Positions 44,957-53,495 of a stretch of DNA of 64,000 bases are shown piece after piece. The position numbers were made by a program, and so were the translations under genes. The stretch is from JBBDSV01 sp040904785 (lineage in GTDB: Bacteria > Actinomycetota > Nitriliruptoria > Nitriliruptorales > Nitriliruptoraceae): the NCBI GenBank assembly GCA_040904785.1, contig JBBDSV010000097.1:3589-67588 (forward strand), read 5' to 3'. The notes beneath the pieces are model-generated. The model saw only the letters and a program-made list of their open reading frames with translations. It was not told the origin of the DNA and made no database searches. The stretch's first letter is position 1. Each line of letters starts with the position of its first letter.

Positions 44957-45729
44957 GCGCCGATCCGTTCCCAGGCAACGACCGCGGCCAGCGCCGCCAG
45001 ACGTGAAACCGCGACCGCGGCACCGAGCACATCGCCGGTGCGTCCCCCCAGCCGCGCTCGGGCGAGCCAACCGACGCCACCGGCGATGACGACCGTCGCT
45101 GCAACAACGCCGAGAGCTGCAACACCGACGGCTGCAGCACCGACGACGAGCGCGGTTCCGACGGCGAGCGTCCACCCGGCGGCCGACGGCGGACGCAGGG
45201 TCGCCCCTTGGCCGTCACCGCGCGCCGGCGGCGCGACACGCGCGACCACGAGCGGCGCAAGACGGCCGGCAGTCTCGGCGACGACGAGCGCCTGCACGAA
45301 CCCACCGGTGTCGAGCGCGGACAACAAGGCGACGCGCAGCGCCAGCTCCCCGACGAGCGCCACGGTGCCGTAGGTGCCGAGCCGGCTGTCGCGCATGATC
45401 TCGAGGCGACGGGCCGGGGTGTCGCCTCCCCAGACACCGTCGGCGAAGTCAGCCAGGCCGTCCTCGTGAAAGGCCCCCGTGACCATCACGGTCGTCGCGA
45501 CCGCGAGAATCGCTGCGACGGACGTGCCGAACCACGGCACGGAGACGGCGTAGGCGAGAATGCCCGCACCGGCAACGAACAGGCCGACGGCCGGAAACCA
45601 CGCGGCGCTGCCCCCGGGGTCGGCGGCCGCATGCGAACCGACGGGAACTCGCGTCAAGAGTCCGATCGCGGCCCGCGGGTCTCCCACGCCGCGCGACGGG
45701 TGGGACGGCTGATGTTTTGACGCGTTCAT
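44953..45729 (-). CDS. cobS: Adenosylcobinamide-GDP ribazoletransferase
   Basis: A 258-residue integral membrane enzyme that joins adenosylcobinamide-GDP to alpha-ribazole, making cobalamin (phosphate). The family signature GAFHEDGLADFADGVWGG, with the metal-binding acidic residues, is followed by RRLEIMRDSRLGTYGTVAL. About seven hydrophobic segments. The ATG at 45729 is two bases after the btuD stop, and the gene overlaps cobUT by four bases. It makes the last step beside the two enzymes of its branch. Confidence 0.95.
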   Translation of the reverse strand: MNASKHQPSHPSRGVGDPRAAIGLLTRVPVGSHAAADPGGSAAWFPAVGLFVAGAGILAYAVSVPWFGTSVAAILAVATTVMVTGAFHEDGLADFADGVWGGDTPARRLEIMRDSRLGTYGTVALVGELALRVALLSALDTGGFVQALVVAETAGRLAPLVVARVAPPARGDGQGATLRPPSAAGWTLAVGTALVVGAAAVGVAALGVVAATVVIAGGVGWLARARLGGRTGDVLGAAVAVSRLAALAAVVAWERIGA

Positions 45730-45731
45730 GG

Positions 45732-46538
45732 TCACACCGCGGTTTCGTGCGGTGGCGTTCGCGCATCGGAACGCACCGGGACGAGCACCGTGCCGGCTAC
45801 GTCGTCGGTGACGACGCGCACGTTCGCCTGATAGTGGGTCGCGATGAGCGGTGCGGTGAGCACAGCGTCCGTCGCGCCGCGCGCGACAACACGACCGTCG
45901 ACGAGAAGGACGAGTTCGTCGGAGAACTGCCCGGCAAGCGTCAGGTCGTGCAGCGCGCTGATGACGGTCAAGCCGCGTTCTGCACGCAGCTCGTCGACGA
46001 GTTCGAGAACATGCTGCGCGTGCCCCAGATCGAGTGAACTGGTCGGCTCGTCGAGCAACAACACCGGTGCCTGCTGCGCCAATGCCCGTGCCAGGACCGC
46101 ACGCTGGAATTCTCCACCCGACAACGTCGTCACCGAACGCCGTGCGAGTGAGGACAGTTCGAGGCGATCGAGCTGGGCGTGCGCGATTGCGAGGTCGTCG
46201 GGCCGTTCCATGCCGAGGTAGGGGATGTAGGGACTGCGGCCGAGCAGCACGTAGTCCAGCACGCGCGTGCCCTCGGGTCGCTCGGGCTGCTGGGGCACGA
46301 GCGCGATCGCGCGTGCACGTTCGCGGGTGCCCGTATTGCGCAGTTCCGTGCCGTCGAACTCGATGCGGCCTTCGTGCGCCACGCCGCCGGCGACCGCCCG
46401 CAGCAGTGTCGTTTTTCCCGCGCCGTTCGGGCCGATCAACGACATCCACGAGCCCGTCGGCACCTGAGCCGACACTCCGTCGACAACCCGCGCACCGAGC
46501 AGTGTCACCGAGACGTTGGCAAGCGCGATGTCGGTCAT
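45732..46538 (-). CDS. btuD: Cobalamin ABC transporter ATP-binding protein
   Basis: A 268-residue ATPase of the iron/B12 (FecE/BtuD/HemV) type. Walker A is IGPNGAGKTTLLRA (about 35-48), the Q loop is IALVPQQPERPEG, the ABC signature is LSGGEFQRAVLARAL, Walker B is VLLLDEPTSSLDL and the switch His is in ISALHDLTLA. Four-base overlap with btuC. The riboswitch and neighbouring cob genes make cobalamin or a cobalt corrinoid the likely cargo. Confidence 0.92.
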   Translation of the reverse strand: MTDIALANVSVTLLGARVVDGVSAQVPTGSWMSLIGPNGAGKTTLLRAVAGGVAHEGRIEFDGTELRNTGTRERARAIALVPQQPERPEGTRVLDYVLLGRSPYIPYLGMERPDDLAIAHAQLDRLELSSLARRSVTTLSGGEFQRAVLARALAQQAPVLLLDEPTSSLDLGHAQHVLELVDELRAERGLTVISALHDLTLAGQFSDELVLLVDGRVVARGATDAVLTAPLIATHYQANVRVVTDDVAGTVLVPVRSDARTPPHETAV

Positions 46539-47599
46539 CGTGCGCCCCAGCGTCGCAACACGACGAGGAAGAACGGTGCCCCGACGAACGCGGTCACGAC
46601 CCCAATCGGCAGCTCGCCGGGAGCGACTGCAGTGCGCGCGACCACGTCGGCGATGATGAGGCCCGCCGCGCCCACGACGAGTGAGAGCGGCAAGATGATC
46701 CGGTACGAGGAGCCCGCGAGCAATCGCACGGTGTGCGGCACAACTATTCCGACGAAGCCGATGAGCCCGGATACCGACACGGCCGCAGCCGTTCCGAGCG
46801 TGGCGGCGACGACGACGGCAAGCCGGACCCGTCCGGCGGGCACGCCGAGCGCGCGCGCTTCGTCCGAGCCGACGGTGAGCACATCGAGCAGGCGTCGGTG
46901 CGCGAGCAACACCGCCGACGCGACCGCGACGTACGGGAGGACAGTCCGGACATCGTTCCAGCCGGCGGTCAACAACCGCCCGAGCAACCAGCCGTAGACC
47001 TCCTGCAGCGTGTCGGCATGCCGCTGCTGGACGTAGGTCTGCATCGCCGTAAAAAACGCCGCGACTGCCACGCCGGCGAGGATCAGCGACGCGGAAGATC
47101 GTCCACCGAACCGACTTCCCAGGACGTACGTCATGGCGACCGCGACGACCGCGCCGACGAACGCTGCAAGAGGGATACCGAACGCGCGCAAATCAGTCAC
47201 GATCGCCAGTGTTGCGCCGAGACCCGCGCCAGCCGCGACTCCAAGCAGGTACGGGTCAGCGAGCGGGTTGCGGAACACCCCCTGATAGCCCGCTCCGGCG
47301 ATCGCCAACATGCCGCCGACGAGTCCGCCGAGCACGACACGCGGAACACGCAGTTGCCACAGGATAGAAAGCTGCCGATCCGACAGCCCGCCCGGCAGAT
47401 CGATTCCGGGAACGGCGTCGACGAGTGCGTGCAGGACGCCAGCAGCGGGCAGCCCGGCGGGGCCAAACAGCAGCCCCGCCGTCACCGCGCCCGCAAGCAG
47501 CGTGAATGCGGCTCCGAGGGCGCGAGGCGACAGCCGCTGCACCGGCACGTCGCGCACGGTGACGGTCGGCGGTGCTGCAGCAACGGTGGTGTCCCCCAC
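46535..47599 (-). CDS. btuC: Cobalamin ABC transporter permease
   Basis: A 354-residue FecCD/BtuC-type permease with about ten helices. It shows LWQLRVPRVVLGGLVGGMLA, AGAGYQGVFRNPLADPYLLG and the coupling-helix region DEARALGVPAGRVRL, then GLIGFVGIVVPHTVRLL, all family hallmarks. I use the GTG at 47599, one base after the btuF stop; an ATG at 47614 inside the btuF end is also possible. It works with the BtuD ATPase and, presumably, both BtuF paralogues, since only one permease gene is in the window. Confidence 0.92.
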   Translation of the reverse strand: MGDTTVAAAPPTVTVRDVPVQRLSPRALGAAFTLLAGAVTAGLLFGPAGLPAAGVLHALVDAVPGIDLPGGLSDRQLSILWQLRVPRVVLGGLVGGMLAIAGAGYQGVFRNPLADPYLLGVAAGAGLGATLAIVTDLRAFGIPLAAFVGAVVAVAMTYVLGSRFGGRSSASLILAGVAVAAFFTAMQTYVQQRHADTLQEVYGWLLGRLLTAGWNDVRTVLPYVAVASAVLLAHRRLLDVLTVGSDEARALGVPAGRVRLAVVVAATLGTAAAVSVSGLIGFVGIVVPHTVRLLAGSSYRIILPLSLVVGAAGLIIADVVARTAVAPGELPIGVVTAFVGAPFFLVVLRRWGAR

Positions 47600-47600
47600 G

Positions 47601-48593
47601 TCACACCGCCGCATCAAGCGTGTCGAGCGCGTCGACGACATCGCGAAGAAGCTCGACGATCCGTGGGCCCCAGCGACTGGCCACGTCTTCATCGAGTTCG
47701 ATGATCGAACCCCGCACGACCGCGGTCAGCGTGTCCCATCCGGGCCGCTGCCGGATCGACTCGGCGGTGACGTCACAGCAGGCGACATCGGCGAGCAGGA
47801 TCAGATCCGGATCAGCATCCAGGATGAACTCCGGCGACAGTTGCGGGTACGGGTTGCCTGTCTCGCCAGCAGCGTCAGCGATACTGATGAGATTGGCGAG
47901 TCGGTAGACCTCCCCGATGAATGTCGAACTCGTGATCGAGTAGTGGTCTGGGGCGAGTTCGTGGTAGTACGTCCGCGGTTCGTCGGTCTCGGGTGCAGCA
48001 TTCACGATGCTGGCGATCTCCGCCTGCATCTTGGAGATCACGTCGGCGGCCCCATCGATCTCGCCGGTAGCGAGGCCGAGGTCGGCAAGGTGCGCATACA
48101 CGCCCTCGACGTCGGCCGGCGCCGGCTGCAGCAGCAGCGGGATGCCGACGGCCTCCAGACTCACCGCGAGGTCTCCGAGGTCGTCGGACGCAACGACGAG
48201 ATCCGGCTCCCAGGCGGCGATCGCCTCAACATTCGGCTGGAAACCCGACAAGTCGGTCGTCGGCGCCTCCGCCGGATAGTCCGAGTACTCGTCGGCAGCG
48301 ACGACGGCATCACCGGCGCCGATGGCGAACAGCATCTCGGTTGCGCTGGGCGACAAGGACACGATGCGTTCCGGGCGACGGTCGATCTCCAGACTGCCGA
48401 CGGTCACCGGATAGTCGCCCTCGGCAGGAACGTCATCGGCCGACTTACCGGGTTCCGCCGCAGGGTCGGCCGCGTCAGCGTCGGGCGCTGCGCGTTCGGG
48501 CGACGTCGTGCAGGCGCCCGCAGCCAACACGATAGAGAGCAGTGCGCCAACGAGAACATGCCGACGCGATGCACGGCGTTGCGTGGCGGTCAT
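47601..48593 (-). CDS. btuF: Cobalamin-binding lipoprotein, paralogue 1
   Basis: A 330-residue substrate-binding lipoprotein (signal with lipobox LAAGAC, Cys near residue 28). The mature part matches cluster A-III binding proteins: ERIVSLSPSATEMLFAIGAG, DLSGFQPNVEAIAAWEPDLV, TYYHELAPDHY, QLSPEFILDADPDLILLAD and SRWGPRIVELLRDV. It presents corrinoid to BtuCD. The ATG at 48593 is preceded by a ggaggag Shine-Dalgarno that can be hidden in a hairpin, and further upstream by a cobalamin riboswitch. A paralogue with the same leader lies at 55899-56924. Confidence 0.93.
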   Translation of the reverse strand: MTATQRRASRRHVLVGALLSIVLAAGACTTSPERAAPDADAADPAAEPGKSADDVPAEGDYPVTVGSLEIDRRPERIVSLSPSATEMLFAIGAGDAVVAADEYSDYPAEAPTTDLSGFQPNVEAIAAWEPDLVVASDDLGDLAVSLEAVGIPLLLQPAPADVEGVYAHLADLGLATGEIDGAADVISKMQAEIASIVNAAPETDEPRTYYHELAPDHYSITSSTFIGEVYRLANLISIADAAGETGNPYPQLSPEFILDADPDLILLADVACCDVTAESIRQRPGWDTLTAVVRGSIIELDEDVASRWGPRIVELLRDVVDALDTLDAAV

Positions 48594-48601
48594 GAGCTGG
48601 G

Positions 48602-48622
48602 CTCCTCCGAAGATGGGAGGAG
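48602..48622 (-). promoter_or_regulatory. Shine-Dalgarno-sequestering hairpin before btuF1
   Basis: On the minus strand CTCCTCC, a seven-base loop and GGAGGAG form a perfect seven-pair stem. The 3' arm is the ribosome-binding site, eight bases before the btuF ATG. This is the expected expression platform of a translational cobalamin riboswitch. The copy before btuF2 differs only in one loop base. Confidence 0.8.
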
Positions 48623-48844
48623 TCAGAGACGTCGATCGACCGCACACGACGGCACACACCCACAGGTGTCGATGATGTCCGGCGCAGTCGCACGAACGGC
48701 CCTTCCTCCGAGGGTCACGGATTCGCGGCCACGAGGCAGGCGTCCTGGCTCATCCTGCGTGGCGAAGAGACACTCGCCGTGCAGGCTTCACAGTTGCGGG
48801 ACAGCGCCGGGCTCTCACCGGACTTCGCTGACACTCGTAGCAGC
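48602..48844 (-). promoter_or_regulatory. Cobalamin (B12) riboswitch leader, copy 1
   Basis: Read on the minus strand, the leader contains GAAGTCCGGTGAGAGCC followed by CGCTGTCCCGCAACTGTGA, then GAGCCAGGACGCCTGCC (48735-48751), the B12-box of adenosylcobalamin riboswitches. These are the conserved core elements in the right order. The downstream part holds further stems and the SD-sequestering hairpin. It should lower btuF-btuC-btuD-cobS-cobUT expression when B12 is plentiful. The whole 243 bases recur at 56933-57175 with one difference. Confidence 0.95.
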
Positions 48845-48979
48845 CGACCCCGATCCGATGGTGGCCGGCTGCGGTGAACAGTAGAGGGCAGCCTGGGGAG
48901 CGTCAATGCGAGGCGCGGCCGTGACCCCAGACGCGGATCCGGCGATTACGCGGGTGACCTCCCAGCAAAGGAGACTTGG

Positions 48980-49705
48980 ATGGGAAACATGTCGAGAAGT
49001 CGGCGACGCCTCCGACGCATTGCCCTGATCAGCGTCTTGAGCGTCACTGTCATCGGTTTCGCCGGCGCTCACGCGGTTGCCGACGAGCACGATGCCGTAG
49101 CGGATCTGCCGCCATCAACGCTGCCCGCACTGCTCGCCGCCACGGCAACAAGCGATTCCGGCGACACCGATGCCGATGCCGATGATGCTGACACGCAAGT
49201 CGAACTGCCGGCTGAGTTGCTCGCGACGGCCACCGAAAACGCCGACGAGGAAGCCCTCGTGTGGTTGACGGTCGCCGCCGAGCGAGGCGCACTCGCCTTT
49301 GAAACGGCACAAGCGCAGCGCGATGCAGCATTTGCCGAAGCCATGGCGCGGTACGACGAGGCAATGCAACGCCTCGAGGCCGCTCTCGCGCGACGGGATG
49401 CCGCGCTCGAAGCTCGCGATGGACAGCTTGAAGAGGCCCTCGCGCGCCGTGACGCAGCACTGACGCGACGCGATGAGCAACTCGCTGCCGTGCGTGACTC
49501 CGTGGGACCACCGAGTGAACTCACTCGGCCCGACCAGAACCGTGCAGGACCGGAAAGCGGGACGGAGGACGGCGCTGTGCCACCGAACATCGGTGGCACA
49601 GCCGACGTTCCCGACACCACGGTGCCGCGGCCGAACGTCGCGCCCGACCGCGATGGCCGGCCGGCTGGTTCACCCGCAGCTGATTCCGGGAATCCGGGGC
49701 GATGA
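48980..49705 (+). CDS. Secreted coiled-coil protein of unknown function
   Basis: A 241-residue protein with a signal peptide (RRIALISVLSVTVIGFAGAHAVA) and an acidic stretch (DTDADADDADT). A charged helix from about 95 to 170 has repeated RRDAAL units (ALARRDAALEARDGQLEEA and ALARRDAALTRRDEQLAA). The tail is Pro/Gly/Asp-rich. A clear aaggag seven bases before the ATG at 48980 fixes the start. No family recognised. The gene shares an ATGA overlap with the next lipoprotein gene, so the two are probably co-translated and act together outside the cell. Confidence 0.72.
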   Translation: MGNMSRSRRRLRRIALISVLSVTVIGFAGAHAVADEHDAVADLPPSTLPALLAATATSDSGDTDADADDADTQVELPAELLATATENADEEALVWLTVAAERGALAFETAQAQRDAAFAEAMARYDEAMQRLEAALARRDAALEARDGQLEEALARRDAALTRRDEQLAAVRDSVGPPSELTRPDQNRAGPESGTEDGAVPPNIGGTADVPDTTVPRPNVAPDRDGRPAGSPAADSGNPGR

Positions 49706-50355
49706 CATCGCGACCTCACGTAACGCGACCGGAAGCGCGCCGCATCGGGCGGCCCCGCGTGCGAACCTTCACGGCCGTCGCCGTCACCGCGGCACTGCTG
49801 ACCGCATGTGCCAACAACACCGACCCCAGCACCACCTCTGACGACCAATCGGCCGGTTCGACAACCACCGAAACGACCGATGACGCCGGGGCAGCATCAA
49901 ACTCGAGCGATACGGTCGTCGTCGATGCCCCAGGTTTCCGGGTCGCACTGCCGGCCGGCAGCACGTGGCGAACCACCGGACTCGACACCGCCGACGCATC
50001 CGAGACCTCCGGCGCGCTGATCGCCGACACAGACTCCCTCGATGTCGTGATCGTCTGGAACTCGACCGAGCGGACGGGAACACCCTCCATCGAGGATGCG
50101 ATCCGGCTCCTGCGTGCGCGCGGCCTCGACATCGAGGTCGAGCACGATGTCGACCTGCATGCCCGAGGTGACCTGTCCGCCGTCGGTCACGACGTCGAAC
50201 TCACCTCGCGCATCGGGACCGTCGCCGCGACCGCAGCACTGTGGGCCTGCCCTCGACCGTCCCGGGCATTCGCGCTGGTCATCTCCGGCGGCGACGACAC
50301 CGCACGGCATTCCATCGCCGAGGTGATTCTCTCCGACATGCACTGCACCGACTGA
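49702..50355 (+). CDS. Lipoprotein of unknown function
   Basis: A 217-residue protein. A basic N-terminus, a hydrophobic helix and the lipobox AALLTACANN mark it as a lipoprotein; the mature N-terminus is a Thr/Ser/Asp-rich linker of about 40 residues. The rest (VVVDAPGFRVALPAGSTW to HSIAEVILSDMHCTD) looks like a compact alpha/beta domain of the PsbP/LpqN kind that reports on protein-lipid contacts in actinobacteria, but the match is loose. It starts inside the stop of the coiled-coil gene. Confidence 0.7.
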   Translation: MTSRPHVTRPEARRIGRPRVRTFTAVAVTAALLTACANNTDPSTTSDDQSAGSTTTETTDDAGAASNSSDTVVVDAPGFRVALPAGSTWRTTGLDTADASETSGALIADTDSLDVVIVWNSTERTGTPSIEDAIRLLRARGLDIEVEHDVDLHARGDLSAVGHDVELTSRIGTVAATAALWACPRPSRAFALVISGGDDTARHSIAEVILSDMHCTD

Positions 50356-50417
50356 CTGACGTCGCCCGACGCACCGCTATTTACGGCGAACCGAACGGAC
50401 CCGGCGGGCGCGGCCGA

Positions 50418-51269
50418 CTACCGCGGCCGGCCCGTCGACGAATCAGACTCCCCGGTGCCATCTCCCGACGGCGCCGGGGAGTCTGGTGTGACCGCCGACT
50501 CTCGATCGTCAGGTGTATCACCGTCCTCCGACGTTCCATCGCCTGCCGGTGATGCACCCGGCTCCGTCGCATCGTTCCGCGTCACGGCGTCCGAATCGCG
50601 ACGTGAGGGCGGCGATTGTTCGGCTTCGGGTGCCCGATCGTTCTGTTCCCGTCCGTCTGTCTGCGGGCGGCTCGACGATCCGTCACGCCGCACCGTCGGG
50701 TCGCCGGTGTCCGAGTCGGGCATGACGGCACGGTCCGATGTCCTCTCGTTCGTCGACGGGTCGGGATGCTCGGTCTCCCCGCCGGGACGGAAGTCCTCGG
50801 GACGCACGCCACCCTGCCGCAACGGCCAGACCTCGCGAACGACCGCTGCGGCACGGTCGTAGACGTCCTGCGCAGGAGGCGGAAGCGCGTCGGCCGCACC
50901 CGCGCCAGCCGCGGCAGCCGCCAGCGCCGCCGTTGCCAACGCGAGCTTTGCCGCCACAGTCATACCTGCCAGACGTGCCGCGAAGCGCGCCCGGTGACGG
51001 CGCTGGTCCTGACGGACCTGCGGTTCGGAGGCGGCACGGCCCGGCATCTCCGCGGATCGTCCCGTGCCGTGCTGCAGGATCGCGTCGAGCTCGCGGTCGG
51101 GTGTCGGAGCGCTGTCTGGCAGCTGTCGACGCACCGACGAGACGAACCATCCGGCGAACACGTCGGGCTGACCCTGTCGCGGTGTCCCGCGCAGGGCCGC
51201 CTCGAAAGGCTCGTCCAGTTCTCGACGTTGGCGCAGCATCTCAGAGACGTAATCGCGCAGTGGCCTCAT
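50418..51269 (-). CDS. Probable anti-sigma factor (single-pass membrane protein)
   Basis: A 283-residue protein. The N-terminal 100 residues are polar and helical (MRPLRDYVSEMLRQRRELDE), followed by one membrane helix (AKLALATAALAAAAAGAGAA, about residue 108) and a long disordered Asp/Ser/Pro/Thr-rich exterior tail. There is no zinc HxxxCxxC motif. Its ATG overlaps the sigma factor stop by four bases, the usual arrangement for an ECF sigma and its membrane anti-sigma partner. The assignment rests on topology and position, not on a recognised domain. Confidence 0.62.
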   Translation of the reverse strand: MRPLRDYVSEMLRQRRELDEPFEAALRGTPRQGQPDVFAGWFVSSVRRQLPDSAPTPDRELDAILQHGTGRSAEMPGRAASEPQVRQDQRRHRARFAARLAGMTVAAKLALATAALAAAAAGAGAADALPPPAQDVYDRAAAVVREVWPLRQGGVRPEDFRPGGETEHPDPSTNERTSDRAVMPDSDTGDPTVRRDGSSSRPQTDGREQNDRAPEAEQSPPSRRDSDAVTRNDATEPGASPAGDGTSEDGDTPDDRESAVTPDSPAPSGDGTGESDSSTGRPR

Positions 51270-51787
51270 GGAGATATGCCCTCCGCGTCTGCGATGCGTC
51301 GAAGCGTGTCGAGCCCGCGACGTTGCAGCTGCTTGACCGCACCCGGACGCTTCCCCAAGGCGTGCGCGACATCGTCGATGGACAGGTCACCGACAATGCG
51401 CATGAGGAGCACAGCCCGCTGATCCGGCGAGAGCCGCTCGAGCAGTGCGAGCACCCGCGCTTCACCGATCCGCGCCATCGCCTCGGACTCGACGTCCCCG
51501 TGCGATTGGTGCTGCGTGTCGAGTGCGACGGTCCGCGGGCGACGGCCGGCGCGGCGGCGCGCGTCGATGAGCCGGCGGTGCGCGATCGTGAGAATCCACG
51601 AGCGAAATGCCGACTCGTCGCCGGAGAACGTCGTGATGTTGCGGAAGATCCCGACGAACACTTCCTGGGTGAGATCGTCGGGGTCGTCTGCTCCCTGCAT
51701 TCGCAGGTAGCCACGAACGAGCGGCGCGAACTGCTCATACAGGCGCCGGTAGGCCCACGCGGCGTCCGCCTGCGCTGCAACGAGCAC
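51266..51787 (-). CDS. ECF-type RNA polymerase sigma factor
   Basis: A 173-residue sigma-70 family protein. Region 2 reads YRRLYEQFAPLVRGYLR, DDPDDLTQEVFVGIFRNITT and SFRSWILTIAHRRLIDARRR-type sequence; region 4 reads LERLSPDQRAVLLMRIVGDL to AVKQLQRRGLDTLRR. The only in-frame start is GTG at 51787, yet the strong aggaggg lies about 23 bases further upstream, and an in-frame stop precedes it; translation initiation is therefore unclear. The frame before GTG (EPFDD) looks like sigma sequence. It follows cobC by 51 bases, so it may be read from the second cobalamin operon. Confidence 0.9.
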   Translation of the reverse strand: MLVAAQADAAWAYRRLYEQFAPLVRGYLRMQGADDPDDLTQEVFVGIFRNITTFSGDESAFRSWILTIAHRRLIDARRRAGRRPRTVALDTQHQSHGDVESEAMARIGEARVLALLERLSPDQRAVLLMRIVGDLSIDDVAHALGKRPGAVKQLQRRGLDTLRRIADAEGISP

Positions 51788-51838
51788 ATCGTCGAACGGT
51801 TCCGTGAGCCCTCCTCTCGCTCGAACCGACGCTATCCC

Positions 51839-52915
51839 TCACGCCCCGAGCGCATCACGAACCGCGTCAATGACACGCTGCTGGATCGCGTCATCGCGGA
51901 CGGCGATGCGCACGTAACGGGTGTCGAGCCCGGGAAACGTGTCCGCACGCCGCGCCGCGAGGCCCTGCACGAGCAGTGCGGCACGCAGGTCCGCGTGGGG
52001 CGTGCGAATCAGGACGTAATTCGCCGCACCCCACGCCGTGACACCGTCGATCGCTTCCAGTTCCCGCACGAATCTTGCGCGGCGGTCGGCGACGTGTCGC
52101 GCCCGTTGCTGACGTTCCGGCTCGGCGGTCACAAGCCGCTCGAGCGCGTGGAGCGCGAGTGTCGACACGCTCCACGGCTGGCGCAGCGTGTCGACGCGGG
52201 ACGCCAGCCACTCTGGTCCAAGGAGATAGCCAATCCGTAGTCCGGCCAGCCCCCACAGCTTGGTCAAGCTGCGGACACAGACAAGGCCGGGCAGATCGTG
52301 GCGCCCGGCGAGCCCCGAGGCATCCTCGAAGAATTCGGCGAACGCCTCGTCGACGATAACGAGACGTCCGTCGCGACAGAGCTGCTCAATGACACGAACG
52401 TCATCGATGGCACCGGTCGGATTCTCGGGTCGACCGACGACCACGACGTCGGCATGGTCGGGAATACGTCGCGGATCGAGTCGCCATCCGTCGCCCTGAT
52501 CGCGGAAGACCCGCACGACTGGAACGCCGGCGGCGCGCAGCGCTACCTCCGGCTCGGTGAACCCCGGATGGACACACGCGGCGAGTCGTGCGCCCGAGGC
52601 AAAGGGCAGCAACCAGAACGCCTCGGCGGCGCCCGCGACAACGGCACACTCGGCGACCGAACGCCCGTGACGTCGCGCCGCTGCCTCCCGTGCCGCACCG
52701 TCGTCGGGGTAGGCGTCGAGCCCCCGCGCCAGCTCCGCGAATTCGCACGCGAGCCACCCCGGTGGGCCCGGTTCGATGTTGACCGCCAGATCGACGCATC
52801 CGGCAGGCACTTGGGTGTCACCGTGGTCGCGCAGATCACCGGGGGTCTGCCCATTCGACAGTGCACGCCGCGGGGTCACCGCGGCTCGTCCCGCCTGGTT
52901 CCGATGTCTTGGCAT
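51839..52915 (-). CDS. cobC: Threonine-phosphate decarboxylase-like PLP aminotransferase
   Basis: A 358-residue fold type I PLP enzyme related to histidinol-phosphate aminotransferase. In cobalamin operons this family decarboxylates L-threonine-O-3-phosphate to the aminopropanol phosphate linker (CobD of Salmonella, CobC in aerobic pathway naming). It shows LAVNIEPGPPGW, DAYPDDGAAREAAARRHG, VVGRPENPTGA, LVIVDEAFAEF and the PLP Lys in VRSLTKLWGLAGLRIGYLLG. The ATG overlaps the cobO stop by one base. The operon context strongly favours the cobalamin role over histidine synthesis. Confidence 0.9.
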   Translation of the reverse strand: MPRHRNQAGRAAVTPRRALSNGQTPGDLRDHGDTQVPAGCVDLAVNIEPGPPGWLACEFAELARGLDAYPDDGAAREAAARRHGRSVAECAVVAGAAEAFWLLPFASGARLAACVHPGFTEPEVALRAAGVPVVRVFRDQGDGWRLDPRRIPDHADVVVVGRPENPTGAIDDVRVIEQLCRDGRLVIVDEAFAEFFEDASGLAGRHDLPGLVCVRSLTKLWGLAGLRIGYLLGPEWLASRVDTLRQPWSVSTLALHALERLVTAEPERQQRARHVADRRARFVRELEAIDGVTAWGAANYVLIRTPHADLRAALLVQGLAARRADTFPGLDTRYVRIAVRDDAIQQRVIDAVRDALGA

Positions 52916-53493
52916 CAGTAGTCGATACCTCGGCGGGCACGGATTCCGCGGCGGAATGCGTGCTTGACCTCCTGCATCTGGGTCACGGTGTCGGCGATGT
53001 CGATCAACGGCTGCGGCGCTTGGCGCCCCGTACAGATCACGGTCGTCGTCGACACGCGCGCCTGGATCGCGTCGACGACTTCTTCGGTCGAGATCCAGCC
53101 CCAGTTCATCGGATAGGTGATTTCGTCGAGCAGAACGACGTGATGCTCGCCGGCAGCCAGCAGGCTCCGGGTGTGCTCCCACGCTGCAACGGCACGCGCC
53201 TGTGACTCGTCCATGTCCTCCGAGTCCCAGGAGAAGCCGTCACCGAGCGCCCACCAGTCTGCGCCCAGTCGGCGCAAGATCTGCTCCTCTCCGGTGCGCC
53301 AGTCACCCGACTTGATGAACTGCACGACGGCGACACGCCAGTCACGCGCGATAGCGCGAATAGCGGTGCCGAACGCCGCAGTCGATTTGCCCTTCCCGTG
53401 CCCGGTATTGACGAGCACGAGCGAGTCCGCGTGCACCCGATCCGGCATGTCGGGCCGGCGGCGTCGCGGTGTCGAATGGTCCCGGTCGTTCAT
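52915..53493 (-). CDS. cobO: Corrinoid adenosyltransferase
   Basis: A 192-residue CobA/CobO-type ATP:cob(I)alamin adenosyltransferase that attaches the 5'-deoxyadenosyl group to the corrinoid cobalt. The P-loop is VNTGHGKGKSTAAFGTA, with VVQFIKSGDWRTGE, the VVLLDEITYPMNWGW acidic motif and VICTGRQAPQPLIDIAD. The normal C-terminus (EVKHAFRRGIRARRGIDY) is present. ATG at 53493, with gaggtg just upstream, two bases after the cobQ stop. Confidence 0.95.
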   Translation of the reverse strand: MNDRDHSTPRRRRPDMPDRVHADSLVLVNTGHGKGKSTAAFGTAIRAIARDWRVAVVQFIKSGDWRTGEEQILRRLGADWWALGDGFSWDSEDMDESQARAVAAWEHTRSLLAAGEHHVVLLDEITYPMNWGWISTEEVVDAIQARVSTTTVICTGRQAPQPLIDIADTVTQMQEVKHAFRRGIRARRGIDY

Positions 53494-53495
53494 GT

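Noticed and set aside
48475..48693. Short open frames starting MRLRRTSSTPVGVCRRV, repeated at 56833-57024
   Set aside because: They are identical because they lie in the duplicated riboswitch leader; their codons follow RNA conservation, and no ribosome-binding site is present.
50400..50450. GC-rich inverted repeat as a terminator between convergent genes
   Set aside because: It lies within the end of the anti-sigma reading frame, has no T tract, and such repeats are common by chance at this GC content.
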